In this document: piece after piece, positions 22,514 to 42,398 of the stretch
How the letters are laid out: each line of letters starts with the position of its first letter
How positions within the stretch are numbered: position 1 is the stretch's first letter
NCBI GenBank assembly: GCA_037903355.1
Contig: JBAJFE010000014.1
Location: 5,146,001-5,210,000 of the forward strand
Direction: 5' to 3'
DNA length: 64,000 nt
DNA from: Trichuris trichiura
Taxonomy: Eukaryota; Nematoda; Enoplea; Trichinellida; Trichuridae
Program-made: the position numbers and the translations under genes
Notes under the pieces: generated by a model
Told to the model about the DNA's origin: nothing
Seen by the model: only the letters and a program-made list of their open reading frames with translations
Database searches by the model: none

Positions 22514-24238
22514 TATTAAATTCTCTCATGACAAAACGTTTATTCCAGTATTACCTTGATATCAGGTTAGCCCATTTACAGTAATTCCCTGATAACATGA
22601 ATAATACAAATTTTGCTGAAAAATATCAAAAAAACGCGCACTAGCCTTCAGGATCTACTTTATTTGCGGTGAGCATGGCGGAAAGGTTTAACAATTGTTT
22701 GAGCATTTGTTGGCTGCATGGTGGAGCTATTGTTGCCGCACGAATAACTGATATGACATAGTCGAATATTTCATTCTTTCTCTTTAACATATTTGATTTT
22801 CCGTTGAATTCTGTACGGTACATTTTGAAAGCGCTGAGCTTTTTTTAAAATAAGCCTATCCTACACAGGGAGAACCCCGTTACAGGCAAACTGCACAGTT
22901 TCTTTATACGCCCTCGTGCCTAAAGTTGAACCCTAAACATTGAGTAGGCGTAGAGATATCCGCTACACTCCTTTGCATTGCATCACCGCTGTTCTATGTA
23001 CCTTGAATGTTAAATGACGAATACTTTTCAAGCACGGTGAATTAACATGCTTTTGCTCGAAGAGCAATAATGCGACTTGCAGCCACTGCGACATCTTAGC
23101 AGGCGACAAACATTATTTGTCTTCTAACTATAAGAACAACTGGGTCTCAATTACGACGAGTTCAGAGAGTAGGAACTCCTCCACCAAGTCCTGTCGCTAG
23201 TTGCAAGTGCATTTTAAAAGCAAAATCAGTTCACAACAGTGAAGTATTAATCGATCAGGCGTTCACCATTATTGCCTATAACCTTAACCCGTGCATTGAT
23301 CAAGTCCGTGGTACCATCGTGCAGTAGAGGGCAGCCCCAAACTAAAACGAACGAATGGTAAACTTTCTATACCACCGTTGTTTTGAACTTTTTGCCAGCG
23401 AGTTTTAGAGAGGTCTCTGACTTCACATGAGTTCAATAATGGAGCGCATTCGTTTCGAAGCGTGTATTTTGCTTTTATGTATGCATTAGGACCGCTAGAA
23501 AGTTTTATGACACTGATTAAGTCTTCGAAATGCCTTAACTCCAGGTATAATCAAGATTTTGATTATAGATAAAAATCAAAAATATCCGTGTGGCATATCC
23601 AACACGAGTTAAGTGCTTTTTACTAACTGCTAAAACGGTGGGGTTTTTAGGTTCAAAAACTGGACGATGTCATTTTTTAGAGCGTTCTGATTTGTTACAT
23701 TTCCCCTATGCATGGGCAACCCCAGCTGCTTAAAAAGATGATAATCTGTTGACGACATGTCCGATGAATGTAGTAAGTATGGCAGAGGCTCGACACCAAA
23801 TTCGCCAACCTTTTACACCGATTTTCTTGCCGCGTTTGATGTTTAATTATCGCATAAGCGTTCTTCGCTACGTCTGTTCGGCAATGCCGGCCTTTCTCCT
23901 ACAATTCTTCCATAGCGTCTTCGAGCAGATAGCCCACCGTAATCGATTGTCCATGTTTGAAAAGTCTGGAATGAATAATGCCATTGTGGGACCAAAACGA
24001 AATCAGCATTGTCTTCCGCGTGTACAAAGGCTGCTTGGAAAACCTTCTCGGTGTTTCATCTGAGTCCAACCACTGCCATTATCTCTGCCAATTGTCATAC
24101 AAAACTCACTTTTTATCTAAAAAAGCAATGAAATGAAGAAGTGGTCCTTGTCGTTCTGAAGCAATGAAGAAGAACTTTGAACATATACTTCTCGCTTAGT
24201 CCTTTGAGTCCGAATTTGTCTAATCTATGTACTTACTC
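22514..24238. other. Intergenic DNA, no supported gene
   Basis: No exon with recognisable similarity on either strand. A 104-codon frame at 23749-24063 has no family signature or supporting splice context. Confidence 0.4.
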
Positions 24239-24254
24239 CAGTGGCTTCAAATGA

Positions 24255-24415
24255 TGTTTTTGTACGGGAGTGTGAGTTTTCATATTGAAAAATGTCTTTA
24301 TTACGGATTGTCTCCCGTTGTGAAAATAACAAAGAGATCTTAACTCTTCTTCCGAAGAGTTAAGATCTCTTTGTTATTTTCACAACGGGAGACAATCCGT
24401 AATAAAGACATTTTT
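24255..24415. repeat. Minimal PLE hairpin (161 bp) with perfect TSD
   Basis: A perfect 16-bp TSD, CAGTGGCTTCAAATGA, at 24239-24254 and 24416-24431. The left edge is the inverted PLE tail (TTGTACGGGAGTG). The two arms are the outer part of the PLE terminal repeat (ATTACGGATTGTCTCCCGTTG and its inverse), joined at a centre that lacks the hammerhead core. Confidence 0.9.
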
Positions 24416-24472
24416 CAGTGGCTTCAAATGAACAAATATTATCTTTTGGCTAACTTCAACTTTGTCGCCATT

Positions 24473-24710
24473 TCATCTTGGGTCTACTAGATCTAGTCTG
24501 ATTCCACTAGCCTTTTCAACACTTGGTTGTCGAAGTTTGAAAGCCGACCGATCCATGGTCAGTCTACTAAGCTGTAGTAGCCGCTTGAGAATTTCTTGAA
24601 CCAACGTCCCGCTGTCTATTTGGAAACTGCCTGTACCAAACTCTTCATTGACGTTAGAGAGCGCTTTCCTTACATGCCGCAGAGATTTGAGCGCGTGAAG
24701 CAAAACTGCG
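24473..24710 (-). CDS. Possible terminal exon of an unidentified gene
   Basis: An open minus-strand frame beginning after a GCGCAG acceptor near 24706 encodes about 78 residues rich in Leu, Lys and Arg with helical character (LLHALKSLRHVRKALSNVNE ... LVQEILKRLLQLSRLTMDRS) and ends at a stop at 24473-24475. I do not recognise the family. A possible upstream exon (about 24759-24720) ends at a GTAAGC donor, but its phase does not lead into this frame, so the model is incomplete. It lies between METTL23 (+) and PKC (-). Chance coding remains possible. Confidence 0.3.
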
Positions 24711-24829
24711 CTTCCCGCTTTTTCGTCCGCGCTTACGCTTCTACTCTGCTAACTCGTGAAAGCAGTATGTCACCGTCTAAACGAAACCACTATTGGATAG
24801 CGTGAAACGTGACCTACGTGCATTGATAT

Positions 24830-27600
24830 GGGGCACATAGCACAACAATTCAAACAGGCAAAGAGAAACAGGATACAACAAAACAAACTACCTTAGTGTC
24901 CCAAAACTTTCTGAAAAACCTAATACAGAGGTTTCAGACTTTCGATAGTTCTGATAGCAGAGCATGTTCACCTCGGAAAACGTATTTCATTATTTTTACG
25001 TGCACACGTATAGGACATAGCTATTGCAAGAAATTTGCGAAAGCTGATCGCCAGGTTCAAATGCTTTCGTTAGTTACAAAGAAACATACGAAGGAATATA
25101 GAAACAAAAGTTAGTACCTTCAGCTTATACGTACACTAGTTACGCAAGCAATCATCGCAGGGATGCCTTCTTTTGGCTATCATTAGGTCAAGCAGGGAAA
25201 GAACTTCATTGGATTGTCGCTATAGCATTGCTATCGTCTTGCAAGTATGAATTGGGCATATCTAATGGGCCAGTCAGGTCTAGTAAGTGTATGTAAATTG
25301 ATTTAGTTGCTGTAAACACTTTGTGTTATTAGCTCCAGAACAGAATTGTTGGATTATAAAACAATCTTGTACGACATGGATTCTCTCAACTGTAAACTAA
25401 TTCAAAACTTTAATCTTTTTAAAACGGGCTGTGCGAATGGCTGACATTCGATCTGTCCTAATCTTCAGTATGGGTCGGTTATAGTTCGTTCTAACCATTT
25501 CTTCGTGAAGGCCTCCCGCCGCTGCGGTTCGCTCTACCTATGCTGAATTTAGTTTATAATCGTCCAGTTAAATTTTGACTTAGCGCAAGCCGGTGCCTAA
25601 ACGTATATCAGTGAAGGTGCTGAACAATAGGGAAACTAGCACTAGCAAATCACCCTTTCCGTGGTTCAGTTCGGTATTAAATGCATTGATCAGACATTTT
25701 GGCATGGTTTCGACTCGATGGAATGCTTAGAAGAAAATGTCTTGTAAGTCATGGTCCCTGTAAACTTTGTTGCGTGGATTTATTACGAACTGGCAGAGCA
25801 CCTGGAGCGACTGTGCCCGGTTGCATCCGTCGGCCGTGTAGGGCTTGTGACTATCCGATGTCTATTCTTCTCACATGAAATTTTTAAGGAGGTAATTCGT
25901 GTGTACTGTCCAGAGGTTGCAGGTTTGAATTCTGCTCCCCAGGAGTTGGAATTAGCAAAACGAATCTGAATGTATTATGATTGTATTTAACTTTTGAAAA
26001 TTATGGTTTTCTGTTTGCTGTTTACAAGCGTAAACCAGGCCAAACCTATTTCGGCACATTCTTCACTTTTAAACTGATGTTCCGTTGATACATCATTTCG
26101 CAGTTGTAAAATTGCAATAAGCTTCGTGCTGTAGGAGTTTATTGAAACAAGAAGTGAAGCTTCTATCCGAATAATAACCAAGAGGAGGTAAGCTAGTCTG
26201 CAGTTTTAAGTTAAAAACAATAACTTTACTCATGGTCGTGAGAACCCAAGATCGTTCTGTACTGTATAATCTCATCAGAGAAGTCGCATCATTCCTTATT
26301 CGTTAATATAAGCGCATTCTCTGTTTATGATACTTCTTCATATGAAATATAAACTTCACAGTATTGTTTAAGCTGATTTTTTTAAGCATCTTATGGAATA
26401 TTGAAGCATTACTGACCGCCTGGAACCTAAAGTGTGATCTGATCACAACTGATGCTGAGCAGCTAATTCACATTGGTCAGATTACGAGCTGCTACAGTAA
26501 GAATATGTGTCACTGAAGCGACATAAATTCATTAATGGACGCTATGGAGCAGTTTCAATAATTACTGGAGAATGACGTGCTTCCTGACTGCGCAGCAAAA
26601 CGTATGTGGTTTTTCTAATTTTCCAAACGGCTGTGTAACTCGTGAAGTGATATTATTAGCAGTAATCCTATAATCTATGAAGATGGCGGCCAAACGTGAA
26701 GCTCACTTTGGATGAAACACTGCTATTTAGAATGGGATAAGGTGCATTTTGTTTGCTAAGGAATGCAAATTAGCGAGTCAATGTAGGGCCATCAGTTACG
26801 CGTGTCAGGATGATGATTCACATTTTTTGTTGCCAATCGTGTGACAGGTTATTTCGTTACCTAGCTGTTCGTGCTCGCTTTCACGTTGTTCAACGGTCGT
26901 TATTGCTCTGTTTGCTCTCTTGAACCCATCTAGTAAAGGAATCTTGCTGATCATGCACCGTTTTGCCCGGAATGTGACCACTCGCGGCGGTGGACCCCAT
27001 TAGGTAACAGCGTTTTGGTGATTGGCATAGTTTACCGGTAACCCGTAGTGACGTGCCTTAAGAGACCATTGAACATTGTCCGCTTTATTGTAGTATCTAC
27101 ACTGAGTAGCAGCAGACTGATTATTCGTAGTCTCAGTGGTTTTAATTTTCAGGTTACATAGCGGTTTAGCAGTTGTTGCGGAGGCCGCCTAGCCAAGCCG
27201 CAGGTTTTCCACAAGCGCTGTACTAAGCCTTCTTCGGGCCTGTTAACGGCTTGATTAGACTAATGGGATTATTGCCGCTCCTGTTGTTACGTAGTCTGAC
27301 TTGTCACGTAATCTATTACGTAATCCCTCCGTGGGTGTTTACATTCCGGGTAAAAACGTTACAAGACCCGTTTTTCTGCTTATCTTAGTCTTCACGTTAC
27401 AGCTCTGTTTAGCACAACACTGTTGTTTCCAAATCGACGGCTCACGAAAAAGTTTTAAAGTGTATACAACAAGCGTGCTTGTTTCTCACCGCGCAGGTCA
27501 CGCATGCGGCAGTAGGCAGTTGTAGGTAGGCTGGGCTAAGGGAGCTAAAGGGTTTTCGCTGTAAAGAATTAAACTTAATTATTGGCAATAAAGCATGACA
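24830..27600. other. Intergenic DNA, no supported gene
   Basis: Scattered frames of up to 74 codons (for example 25751-25969) show no domain. No TSD-bounded repeat was found here. Confidence 0.4.
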
Positions 27601-27675
27601 ACATTCAAGTTCCACGGCAGACTGCAGCTCTGACAAGAGATGGCCGAAGCGTTCTTCCAGCCAACTGTTTCCTTT

Positions 27676-34534
<6,859 letters not shown>

Positions 34535-36098
34535 TCCCTTGCAATGATCAGTCAGTCACAGCGCTGCTGTCCAAGTGTGCTTACGTCGATGCAACTAAGC
34601 AGGGGATTGGTTCCACTCATAAACAGAAACGAGGCAGCGATGGGAATGCGGACTCCTAGAGGAAACGATGTCATACAGTTTAGAAACCCTAGGAGGAGCC
34701 CTAACAAAGTAGAAAAACAAAGGTAAAAGTCAAAAACATGCAGTGTCATGCCAAAGTCCTTTTCAAAGCAATCGACCTCAGTTTCCGTTCTATCATTTAA
34801 CTAAAATAAATGATGCCAGAGAGATAAATTTTTCAGGCTTCATTAAGAGTGTTCGCTGTATCAGTTTAAGTTTTACATGCTGACCGCAAAAAACGCTGAA
34901 TGAAAATAATTGACAGTCTAAAAGCAAGACTTCATTTCATAGTCTTTTTTCAATTCGTTCTTTTTTAACAGTGGTCATTGTGGTACAGTCGAGCAAGGAA
35001 TAATGGTTATTTTGGTATTGTTTGTTCAACACAGCTCCTTCGTTCCTTTATTTACTGGATGACTGTCATTACAGAGGATATCTTCCCGTGTCCCTGCTGA
35101 CAGTACCACTTTAGAACGGAAAAGCTTGCCTGACGGAAACTACCAAAAATTGCTTTCAACTACAGAAATTTACCAGACCACTGGTTTTCAGGAGCGGTGA
35201 AGTGGCACTGAAAATCTGAGGTGTGCGCTGGACCGTACGCGTTTGACTATGGTCGGTTCAGCATCAGTCGTTGACAAAAGGGTAATGGACTACGAAGTAA
35301 CAGCACTCATGGTCAGGTTACCGCTTTCTGGTTTTCAAACCGACCATGTGGAACCGACACTTGAACAGCCACGGCCAAACGACGCATCCAACATTGAGGG
35401 CGCTGGCGACGTCCAGATGTGCACTGGCGAGATGCAAGGAACGCTGGAGAGATTCAGACGTCACTGTCGCTAAGAAGGTTGTAAAACTATGCACTACGCG
35501 GTAAGTTTTATCCTTCTTTCCGAAGTTGTAAATCCGTAAAAGCACTTTTCAATTATGAATCTGATCCTCTCTAGACATGCAATCTGAACATGTTAGCCAA
35601 AGCATGGGAACTAAATTCTCACAACAACAAACGTTACCGGTAAAAGTGTGAACTTAGAAATGCGGATGTTTTAAGCTCCTTTTGCAGATTTTAAGCCGGT
35701 CCTTGCTCTGCAACCTCAGGCAAAGTATTTTCAAGTTTTATGCTAAATGGCTGACCTGTAGCAAAACATTCGCATTTGTCAGTTTGGATATTGTGCGTTA
35801 GACTTTTAAATGTTGGCACATGAAAAAAAGCATATGTATATGAGTGGTCGGTGTGCCTGTATCTTAAACATTCTCATTCAGAAATGCAAAACAAAGCAAC
35901 ACAATTTACATTCAATCGTATTATAGCAGTAGATTAATCATAAGCACAACTCAGCGATATATTTGACTCAACACCCTTTCTTGCTGACACACACTGACGA
36001 TTACATTTGCTAAAAAACAATCAGTATCTTAAGTCACGTCATCCAACCGTTCAGAAACTTTTCCCCTAGGAACTAGAAACTGAACACAGATTGATTGG
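34535..36098. other. Upstream of PKC, no second gene seen
   Basis: Presumably holds the PKC promoter and 5' non-coding exons, but I cannot point to specific elements. A short frame at 35243-35473 has no recognisable domain. Confidence 0.4.
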
Positions 36099-36110
36099 GG
36101 TTATCTCAAT

Positions 36111-36311
36111 CGCTGACGACGGGACAAGGTTAGTCCCGAAGACTACGAACGCTAAGTGTTTTGTTCTGTATTTTTCCTTAATAATTGCTCATCCATCCGT
36201 TGGTAGGGCATTTGCTTCGGTTTAATTTCAGACTCCATTAACGGGCTAGACAATAAACCGTGTTGAAGATATGAAAATCCATTGCCCGGTTAAGAAACAT
36301 CCAGTTTTCAA
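36111..36311 (+). repeat. Reference monomer of the hammerhead repeat (201 bp)
   Basis: 12-bp TSD GGTTATCTCAAT at 36099-36110 and 36312-36323. The element begins two bases before CTGACGA (36113-36119). The stem is GGGAC/GTCCC, followed by GAAG rather than GAAA, so the core may be inactive. The A-box-like block CATCCGTTGGTAGGGCA follows near 36194-36210, then the tail ending in CCAGTTTTC. It fixes the boundaries of the single-unit form. Confidence 0.88.
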
Positions 36312-36323
36312 GGTTATCTCAAT

Positions 36324-39300
36324 GGATCAAAAGATGAAAGTAGGTTAACTTAACCGAAAGAAAGAGTCAATGGTAAGGAAATGTCAACAGAGAATAGTCG
36401 AACAAGTAATTAAAACGTTTAAGACAATGCACATTAAGAATGAGCGCAGTGAATCATAATCATGTTTGAAAAAGGAGGAGGACTCAGACTTACGCTGTCT
36501 CTTCAGCAAACACGAAGATGACACAAAGGCGCCTAAAGTAAAACGCGAGCGCAACCAGAATTCGATGCCTACAACTCAGGCATCAAACACTGATTAATAA
36601 GCGGCGCTAGACGCGAACGATGTTAAGGTGGCCTGTAGCTAAGCAGTACAGGAACTGATATTTGAGTACTGAATAACTAACCAAGCCAAGATGACCACAT
36701 AAGGTTAGTCCATCACAATGCCATTAATACTTCTCTGGTGGCCGGCCGTAAACTGCAAAATATGTCATGTCTGCCGACGTGAGGTTCATGCTCAAATGAG
36801 TCAAGACAAAGATGTATCGCTGCGTGAACTATTCCTTGCGTGGGGGTACAATTTTTCCACGCCATAATGAAACAGCAAAAGACTGCGCCCACCTGGAACA
36901 ACCTGCTATATTAGCAAGCGTTTCATGCTGTTTGCCCTGTTGATTAATGACTACTTGACATAAAAGAAAGCTAATCAGTCTTATTGAGAAAATCCAGTCC
37001 TATTACGGATGCCCATCAGATCGTGAGGTCTACTAGGGTCTATTAGAGAAACGTCCATTAAACGTATCATGGTCAACAAAGCAGCGTTTAATGTACTTTT
37101 GCTTGCCGAACTTCCCGGTAGGATGGTCCAGGTTTCAGCCGCTACACAAACTTCCAAGCACGATTCTTGGAATTAATCAATAATTGCCAATGGCAATCAT
37201 GATGAAATCCATTCAACATCAATCAGACGAATGCCAGTGAGAAACCGCTGGACTCCTTGCCTAACCTGATTATGACTAACCTACATTCCTACGAGACTAC
37301 TGTATCTAATCGTTGATGGTGAAGGCTTACCAGGGCAACTGGCGTAGGTGGTTATTGATTCAGGAGGCAAGAAACCTGAGGAGCCAGAAAGTAAAAAAAT
37401 CAATTGCGAAGTTTTTATCGCCGTCTGCCGATGTCACGGCTTAGCACAATGAGGCAACACTCCTGATTTTGTATGAAGAACTATCCTAGAATTTTCGTGA
37501 GGTGAACAAATAGGCTGCTTCTCAAAGCCATACATGATTTTAGCTACGACTGCGTTGAAAATAAAACCCTTCTTAACGGGCGTGTGAAAACATGCAATGT
37601 TATTACGGAAGTTCGGCCGGTAATATGTTTATTTAGCAAAGCTTCCGGGAAATCGTCTGTTCCTGTCTTCAATGTATGAAAAATCGCTAAATAAAAATTG
37701 CCTGGGTCAAACTTCCGTAATAACACTATGTATTGGCCACGAGTGAGGGCATTTTCAACCCATAAAGTGATCCACCTCTTAGCGCTACATGTCACAGGAT
37801 AACATAGCACTGAACGACATGCGTTTCCAGCGAAAGTAAAAAATCTTGACAGTGAGTAGAAAGGTGAATCTTGAATTGCAATCGGCAACGCACTATGAAT
37901 TGCTTTTTGTTGCCGAAGATACTGGAAGAATGGAAATAACAATGGCTTAGTGCACACGCATATAGCCTTTCCAGACGCATTTCAATCAATTTGTGGCGTT
38001 CTGACAATGTCTCACACGTTTCCACCATTTGATTTTATGTTACGAGACCATGAGAGGCTGCGAACGGCGTATGACAATGATAACGCAATTAGCAGAACTA
38101 GGAAAGGCTCCCTGAAATGACTGCGTTCTTCAGCATTACCAAGCCATTGGCCACACGTCTTGAAAGCTGACATGGTAAGCCACCGTTGTAATCTCGTTTT
38201 CGTTTATCTATGCTTAATAATGTAATGCGAACAAGAGGCGCCGTTTTCCCAAGCCCAGCTGCTTTCCTTGTTAAACGGGCTTTCAGTCCACCGGCATTCA
38301 GATTTTTCTTTGTCAAATTTTCAACGTGCCTGCTCAGCTCTCAGTTTACAACTAGTCATTAGTACGTGTCATCGACTGAACAAAAAAATGTTTTTAGCTG
38401 CGCTCATACCTCTTTTTGAAACGAGCTGATTACTAACGAAGATAGTTCCTGAAGTTGTAATGAGAAAAACAAAAAACGCTGAGCAATGAATACTCGGTTA
38501 GCTTTAAACAAAAGTAAAAACCTGAGCGTTCGATAGATGAAAGCATGGTGTTATTTGAACTGCAGTTCACTGATTCATTCAATAGAAAGATAGAACTTTT
38601 ATGTTCCTTAGTCAGGGAACATGTTAGACCGCCGTAAAACTAACGACTGAACAAGCCTACTTCTGAAAGCTTCGCCATTCATTTTTCTTTCTTTCTTTAT
38701 CTTCCACAAAGGGGCTGTAATGGAAATTCATCTCAACGGCGGCTGTTTAATCACGTCTCGGTATAGATCAAACGACGAAATCAGAAGGTACTGTCCTTTC
38801 GCGAAACGAGACACCATCTCCTAAGGTAGTTTAACACTTTGTATTATATAAGTTAATCTCAGCCCATCCTCGCTCCACTCTTCTTTCAAAGTGATAATTT
38901 CTGAATGACGGCATTATGAGCTCCTTGCTCGTCGAGCTGCCGCGCTAGAGTGCAATAAATTAATGCGCAAATGGAGTGCATGGTGCTACCGGAGAGACAG
39001 TGAGACTACGTGCAGTGACTAGTCTGAGTGACAGCAGCTCTCTGTCGACCCGAAACGCTATCCTCGCGAGGCGGTCTGTTCCTTGTACGTCGCCAAATAT
39101 TCGTTTCGTCCGTTTACTCACTAAATATACATCGACACTTTCTACTTCGTGCAAACAGCGTTAAACCTATATCACGTGAAATATCCTTTTCACTGCCGCA
39201 CATTTACTCGTCGATTAATACTACCAGCAGCAACTATACTGTACTAAAATGAGATCCTTTAGAATCCGTTTGTATTCAGTTCAGTTGCATAAACATCCTA

Positions 39301-40200
39301 ATGACCGTCATCCTACTGTCCTACTAGTCGGAGCACCCTGCTGTTCCACCAATCTGGCCTTCCAGAAATAATATCCTACTGTTATGATATTCATGTCTAC
39401 CATTTCGGTTTTCAGCGATGTCCGACGAGCAAGCCACAGGGCGAATGTTAGTTCCTCAGCAGCTAGCGCCATTTGCTGTCAAACTCAGGCAAAGCAAAAG
39501 TTTTTTTAAACTTACCTAAATGAAACTCTGTTGAGACATAATCAGGCAGCCTTCATTCTTGGCCATGTGGGAATGTAATGGCGTTTTACGGCTGTGTCCT
39601 GTTTCATAACATACATAGGTTTTTATTTACGGTAAATCCAGTTTTATGAAACGAATTTTTAATTGATGCCGGAGGTTTCAAGTTTTTTCCTCCACTTATT
39701 GTCAGCGGTCAAGTTGGTTTGCCCACGCTGACCGCGGACGAGTGGCGGAAGCAAAAACCTAAAAGCTACGGATGAAAGGGCAGAGAAGTTTGCAGCAACT
39801 ATATTGCTTAACAGTAATAAACCGCGAGCAAACGGTGCAGAAAATTCTAAATTACACAGAAAGAAAAGTGATAACGATGTAGTATAACGGATTACGGAAA
39901 CAAACGGGTTGACCGTGCCGGTGTTAATGGATGGACGGAGCCTACACCACGAAAGATGAGCTGTTACCGGTCGCATGCTACGGGAGGCAGCGCAGAGCGA
40001 ACGAAGAAAGAGATGCACACGGAAGTAGAAAGAAAGGTAATGGGACGAGCACCAGCGCAAAGTAGCGAGCTTCGAACGCGTGCTGACATACATAAAAAAA
40101 ACGCTGCAAGTGCTTCCGGTGGCTGCTCTCGAACCATCGTTATCACAGAAAGGCTGGTAGCGGACGAAACTGACATAAAAAATTTCGTTACATAAAACCG
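36324..40200. other. Gene-poor DNA
   Basis: No exon with family similarity. Near 37560-37740, ATTACGGAAGTTCGGCCGG and a later inverted counterpart (ACTTCCGTAATAACA) form a degenerate PLE-like hairpin. A minus-strand frame at 38316-38098 is Lys/Arg/Leu-rich without a known signature. A 239-codon minus-strand frame at 40378-39659 has low-complexity-like composition and no domain. Confidence 0.4.
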
Positions 40201-40204
40201 GATT

Positions 40205-41500
40205 CTCCTTAGGTAAAATGCGTGTGCAGGTAGTTCTCATATAACGTGTGTTCGTATAGCGCGTTTTCGCCGGGAGCCGATTTTGAAATCGTAGCACTAT
40301 TTCACATAACGCAGTATGGCCTACTCGAAAGCTTGGGCCAAGGCAACGTCTCCCTATCATTTGATCCGAAAAGAACAAACGCTAGCCATATTTTAATATT
40401 ATGCGCGTTCTTCAGTCAGGTGCAATCAATGTTCTTACTGCGACAAAATCGTTTGTGATAAGTTTGACAAGCTGTAATCTGAGAGTGGCCGTTAGTAACA
40501 TCCTATAAACCTGGGATGACACCTAGGACCACTGCTGGCATTCAGTTTGACGGAAACTTATCCCAGGTCTGATCTGAGATTCTAAAGGAATTGGGTCTTC
40601 TAGTTAACTACCTAAAGACTGCATGCATGATAATGCGTGATAGGTTTTCATTTGGCCTTTTCACGGCTTTTCCCGTCCTCTGTAAGTGCATGTGTAAAAA
40701 GATAGGGCAAACGCCCTACGAACGGACGGATGGGCGGGTTATTAGAAAACTCAAAGGGAACAAACGTGCACAGTTTTCAAGACTCTCTGGTCCCTTCATC
40801 AGCGCAAGATAGGGAGCTTTGTCCCTTATTGGCAAAAAACAGGAAGATGCCCTGAAAAAATTAAATGAAATTCTTTTCAAGTATGCGAAATTGCTGCGTT
40901 CAGTTGGCAAAATGACTAGGCTTTGAAGTGGAATGTCAGGACGCTGAGGATGTTTTGAATAGTTAACCGGACGAACTGACCAATGAGAAGCTGCAGGGAT
41001 CTAATGCAGAGGAGTGCAAGTTAAACAGAATAAGTAGATGGTGATGAAAAGCACGAAACTTCTCCATGACAGCTGACCAGTGTGGAGCTAACAAATGCAC
41101 TAAAAACTATTGGATGACGGTTACAACGGCTCGTAGACAATGACTGTAATGCAAAATGTAGCAGAATAGCCACAAGAAATATCCAAGCAAGCTTGGAGCC
41201 AAAAGACAATTGCTATACGAAGGAAGAACATGTGCGAAACAAAAGACGCTTGAATTCTATTATACTGCGATGAAGAAACCTTGTGAGGACGATGAAACGC
41301 GGCCTTCTACGTTTAATAAGGCATCGTTTCGCTCATAACTAAGAATAGCGAAGTAAAATAAGTTAGCCTCTGCTTTTTTTCTAGTTGCGAGCTCACTCAT
41401 TTTAGAACTGACAGGAGTCTTCGCGAGAAGCTGCAGATCGCAAGTCCTTGCTGTTATATCAAAGAGAGTCGCCACTAAGTCACGTAATCAAGTGGGATTA
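40205..41500 (+). repeat. Unclassified dispersed repeat, copy 1
   Basis: Similar over much of its length to 54890-56040, for example CTGCGTTCAGTTG, GGCTCGTAGACAATGA versus GGCTCGAAGGCAATGA, and the shared end GTGCGAAAC ... GCTTGAATT. Interrupted by the hammerhead monomer at 40610-40806. No long ORF or terminal repeats recognised; possibly a decayed DNA transposon. Confidence 0.6.
40610..40806 (-). repeat. Hammerhead monomer repeat inside an older repeat
   Basis: Minus strand: CTGATGA (plus-strand TCATCAG at 40796-40802), stem GGGAC/GTCTT with G-T pairs, GAAA at 40775-40778, then a diverged A-box-like block (CATCCGTCCGTTCGTAGGGC) and the ACGGGAAAAGCCGTGAAAAG tail segment. The TSD was not resolved. 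Confidence 0.65.
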
Positions 41501-41699
41501 AGAAAACAATGGAAGGGATTAGCACTATAACCTCAAAATAAAAAGAATTATGAGACCACTCTGGTGTCCCCTTCACAGAGGCAATTGCTTCCGTGAGCGC
41601 TGCCATTATGTCAGCCTATGCCAAATCGTTAAACATAATTTTATGAAATTCTAGAGTGCATGCGTGAACTGTGAGTTAAATGGAAGAACTAGCAAACAC

Positions 41700-42285
41700 T
41701 GAGTAGCAGATTTACTGCATACTGCCCACTGCAGCGCGGAAACACACATGAGTGAGGCATTCCAGCTGGGCAGGCGCCACCATTGGATGTCCTCAAGTAT
41801 GGCATCAAATGCACCCTCGAACGCAACCAACCGCTTCTATCACGTGAACTCGCGGAAGTGCGATGGAAGTGCACTCCAACGCGTTCCATAAAGTCGCTTG
41901 TTCCCTGCTTAGTCTGCGCCCACAGCGATTCAACAGACTGCGTGTGGGCTCCTGTGTCTGATCTACAAAACTCACTGAGTAGTCTACTCGCAAAAGCGTG
42001 TACATATCGCAGCTGTGACCACTCATCCGCAATCACCGTGGACCCGGGTCTGACATGCCTCTGTATGATGTGCCCAAGGTTTTAAATGACCAATTCTACA
42101 CGAGTACAAAAACGTGTGACCAGTTCTCCAGTGTGTGCCCCTGAAAAGCCGCTGTTGTGGGTACTTCTTTCCTTTGTTGGAATTGTTCCAGGAGAACAAA
42201 GACTTGTTGAGTGCCACAGTCTCTAACGGCCTTCCAAGTTGCACAGGCATTTCAACCAGTGCTTCGGCTGCCCCATGTGCCTTTA
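41700..42285 (-). pseudogene. Merlin/IS1595-type (ISXO2-like) transposase relic
   Basis: Minus-strand coding remnants match the DDE core of Merlin transposases: TVIADEWSQL (ISD-W type second acidic motif), a VDYSVSFVD stretch in a shifted frame corresponding to the family's NHSVNFVD, and GAHTQSVESLWAQTKQG carrying the catalytic Glu in the hallmark GAHTQ(N/S)VES motif. Upstream pieces (HTGELVT, near 42140-42090) are frame-shifted. The parts require at least two frameshifts, so it is dead. Termini were not identified. Confidence 0.75.
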
Positions 42286-42398
42286 CAACAGGCTGTAACG
42301 CTTTTATGCTATTCCAGTGCAGTTTACAGGTGTCCTATCATGCGATATTTTCCAGGACTTTCCAGGGATCAAATCTAGCGTTTTACGAGAATTACCTA

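Noticed and set aside
39659..40378. A 239-codon open frame on the minus strand
   Set aside because: No domain, Ser/Leu/Arg-biased composition, no splice support, and it overlaps other equally open frames and the edge of a repeat.
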